NCBI RefSeq assembly: GCF_019049655.1 | Contig: NZ_JAFMOX010000037.1 | Coordinates: 1-36,937, forward strand | Direction of reading: 5' to 3' | DNA: 36,937 nt | Source of the DNA: Rahnella rivi | Lineage (GTDB): Bacteria; Pseudomonadota; Gammaproteobacteria; Enterobacterales; Enterobacteriaceae | Part shown: in pieces, positions 35,390 through 36,937 of the stretch | Layout of the letters: the number at the start of each line of letters is the position of its first letter | How positions within the stretch are numbered: the stretch's first letter is position 1 | Made by a program: the position numbers and the translations under genes | Notes under the pieces: model-generated | What the model saw: only the letters and a program-made list of their open reading frames with translations | Told to the model about the DNA's origin: nothing | Database searches by the model: none

Positions 35390-36076
35390 TTAAAGTGCGT
35401 GTTTGATTGGGGGCGTATCACCGCCATAATCATTTATTGCTCTCCATTCAACAGTATTACCGGTATTGTTATCAGGCAATTTTACTGTGATCTCGCTGTC
35501 TGGTGGGATCATGTCAGTATCTTTAAGTAATGAGTTTCCTAATGTCAGATAACTTAAAACAACGTAATAAGAAGAAGGGTTTCTAATATGCAGTTGACCT
35601 TGAGTTCTTGAGAATATGAGCGTTTTGTAAGCATCAGAAGCTCTTCCTTCGATTTTTTCCGGACGATAAAACAACTTGATTCGTGTTTTAACCACCAGGA
35701 TCAATTCACTTGTGTCATTTTTAGGAGTAGAGGGAATGGCACGGATGTTGATATAAAATACAGATTCTCTGTCCTGAGGTAATTCGGTACCCGTATATGA
35801 AATACGCAGGTTGTTTTCTTCATGTTCGTTCAGACGAAAGAGGGGTGGGGTAAGCGCAAAGGGGGCGCGGGTTTTCCCATCACTATTTTCTATCCATGAC
35901 TGGATTAAAAAGGGTTTGTTATCGGAATTATTACTTAATGGGAGTGAGGCTTCTTTTTTCTCAGCATTGTATATCACGCGTGTACGCCCAATTAAAATCC
36001 CACCGCCATAACTTTGCTGAATGGAAAAAATAAAAATTAGCGATATTTTCATTAAAGGTATGATTATTTTACGCAT
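35390..36076 (-). CDS. Periplasmic fimbrial chaperone, PapD-like
   Basis: A 228-aa chaperone that folds pilins by donor-strand complementation and delivers them to the usher. A signal peptide ends near QQSYG|GG. The subunit-anchoring pair of the family appears as the Arg in GRTRVIYNAEKKE and the Lys in VVKTRIKLFYRP. The hydrophobic G1 strand region ESVFYINIRAIPS and a short F1-G1 loop suggest the FGS (short-loop, rod pilus) class. ATG 36076 lacks a good Shine-Dalgarno, and an internal Met at 36052 is possible. It is separated from the pilin gene by a hairpin that would lower its expression relative to pilin. Confidence 0.93.
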   Translation of the reverse strand: MRKIIIPLMKISLIFIFSIQQSYGGGILIGRTRVIYNAEKKEASLPLSNNSDNKPFLIQSWIENSDGKTRAPFALTPPLFRLNEHEENNLRISYTGTELPQDRESVFYINIRAIPSTPKNDTSELILVVKTRIKLFYRPEKIEGRASDAYKTLIFSRTQGQLHIRNPSSYYVVLSYLTLGNSLLKDTDMIPPDSEITVKLPDNNTGNTVEWRAINDYGGDTPPIKHAL

Positions 36077-36120
36077 GAGATCATTAAATCCAGTTAGTAT
36101 ATGGAGTAAGTCCTTTTGGG

Positions 36121-36147
36121 GAAAACTCGCCAGAAACCTGGCGAGTT
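36121..36147 (-). terminator. Terminator-like hairpin after the major pilin gene
   Basis: On the minus strand ACTCGCCAG, loop GTTT, CTGGCGAGT (stem bases 36125-36133 and 36138-36146), then TTTCCCC. It lies within 10 bp of the pilin stop. The U run is short, so partial termination is likely, favouring pilin over chaperone, usher and adhesin, or the stem may protect the pilin mRNA. Confidence 0.75.
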
Positions 36148-36154
36148 AATTCTT

Positions 36155-36703
36155 TTATCGGTAGTCGAGAGTGATGTCTACACTGGCTTCTGCAAGGCCC
36201 TCCTCGATATCTACAGTATCGACATACGAACGATAGTATGCCTTCCAGTTGATATTCATGCTTGTGCCAGTGATAGGGTATTCAATATCAGAAAGTCTAT
36301 TTAAGGGCATAATGGAACCGCTGGCTGCATCAATAATTTCTATACCAACACCCTTGGCGATATCAGCAGAGACAACCCCTTTTCCTACCTGAATTAAATT
36401 AGGATGACTAGGGTCTACTGCCGGAGCCTCTAACCAAACACGGAAGTTTGGTATTGTGCTTGTGACCGGGCAGTTAGTGAGAGGAAGTATAACATCAACA
36501 AGTTGCGGGGATGTGTCACCCGCATTGCGGAACTGAGCTGCTGAATAATGACCTAACTCAATATCTTTATCAGCGCCGCCGTTAATCACACAAGCAGTTT
36601 TAATGATTTCACCCGTGAAGTTAATTCTTCCGTCAATCGCGTAGCTGTTTCCAGCTAACGCCAGAAGTAATCCGCTAACAATAGCTTTGTATTTCATTTT
36701 CAT
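36155..36703 (-). CDS. Major fimbrial subunit (pilin)
   Basis: First gene of the fimbrial operon, about 182 aa. The signal peptide ends near NSYA|IDGRINFTGEI, a typical pilin mature start. A pilin disulfide is suggested by Cys in KTACVINGG and LTNCPVTST. The C-terminus ASVDITLDYR is a plausible last beta strand, though the usual penultimate Tyr is followed by Arg. Three in-frame ATGs (36712, 36703, 36697) precede the signal peptide. I prefer 36703, which has GGA eight bases upstream. It is the only pilin gene besides the adhesin, so it probably forms the rod. Confidence 0.9.
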   Translation of the reverse strand: MKMKYKAIVSGLLLALAGNSYAIDGRINFTGEIIKTACVINGGADKDIELGHYSAAQFRNAGDTSPQLVDVILPLTNCPVTSTIPNFRVWLEAPAVDPSHPNLIQVGKGVVSADIAKGVGIEIIDAASGSIMPLNRLSDIEYPITGTSMNINWKAYYRSYVDTVDIEEGLAEASVDITLDYR

Positions 36704-36937
36704 TTTCAGCATCCATTCATAAATAAAATATTGAAGGTGAGGGCTACAGGCTCCATCAATTCATACACAAAACTTATTAATGAAAGTCCTGCAGGAATCG
36801 GATTCTATCAAGTGTTTTATGTATTGAATAGTAGGTGCGGAGTTGTCTATTTAGCCTTGGGATGTTTTTTACTCTAATATATAAATCTGAATAATTGTTT
36901 ATATTTATATGATTCATTTTAATGATTTGTTGATGAT
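36704..36937. other. AT-rich upstream region of the fimbrial operon
   Basis: No gene is visible to the window edge. The strand is strongly AT-rich, as in H-NS-silenced fimbrial promoters. It contains a small palindrome GAATC-G-GATTC at 36795-36805. I found no convincing -35/-10 pair for the pilin gene and no long inverted repeats of the fimS phase-switch kind, but the region may be cut by the window end. Confidence 0.35.

Noticed and set aside
36704..36937. Invertible fimS-like phase switch
   Set aside because: I found no pair of inverted repeats long enough and no recombinase gene in the window.
1..36937. CRISPR arrays, insertion sequences, prophage or tRNA genes
   Set aside because: No regular spaced repeats, transposase-like proteins, integrases or cloverleaf sequences were seen by eye.

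Overview
This window looks like a chromosomal segment of an Enterobacterales bacterium. Protein matches from memory, gene lengths and gene order all point that way. The mix of genes would suit a Yersiniaceae-type genus such as Rahnella or Serratia, but that placement is inference. Left to right, the backbone is malP-malQ | nfuA-gntX | bioH | feoABC-tex-greB. This is the E. coli malT-to-greB neighbourhood with accessory blocks inserted.

Region 1 (1-4754) is the maltodextrin operon malPQ. It has a perfect MalT box upstream of malP and a bidirectional terminator after malQ. Region 2 (4778-6957) holds nfuA (Fe-S carrier) with a strong IscR type 1 site over its promoter, then gntX/comF-like and divergent bioH (biotin synthesis). 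The gntT gene found between nfuA and malQ in E. coli is absent. Region 3 (7190-7514) is a small secreted YdgH/BhsA-family (DUF1471) protein with its own terminator.

Region 4 (7585-16686) is a complete biotin-independent malonate decarboxylase locus: mdcABCDE (enzyme subunits and cofactor synthesis), mdcF (transporter), mdcG and mdcH (cofactor attachment and acyl loading), an unrecognised gene with a GNAT-like look, and the LysR regulator mdcR on the other strand. A palindrome with LysR geometry sits about 63 bp before the predicted mdcA start site. Together these genes would import malonate, load it as a thioester on MdcC and decarboxylate it to an acetyl thioester.

Region 5 (16753-22937, minus strand) is greB, tex and feoABC. 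The feo promoter has a Fur-like site and is preceded by two terminator-like hairpins. Region 6 (23214-31661) is a 2000-residue alpha-2-macroglobulin-like protein with an intact CSEQ thioester motif, followed by pbpC (penicillin-binding protein 1C), a known periplasmic defence and repair pairing. It occupies the place next to greB where ompR-envZ lies in E. coli. Region 7 (31698-36703, minus strand) is a visibly more AT-rich four-gene chaperone-usher fimbrial operon (major pilin, chaperone, usher, two-domain tip adhesin), with a terminator-like hairpin straight after the pilin gene.

I found no tRNA or rRNA genes, CRISPR arrays, insertion sequences or phage genes. No wholly new system is evident. 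The least explained gene is the one at 15130-15774 beside mdcR.
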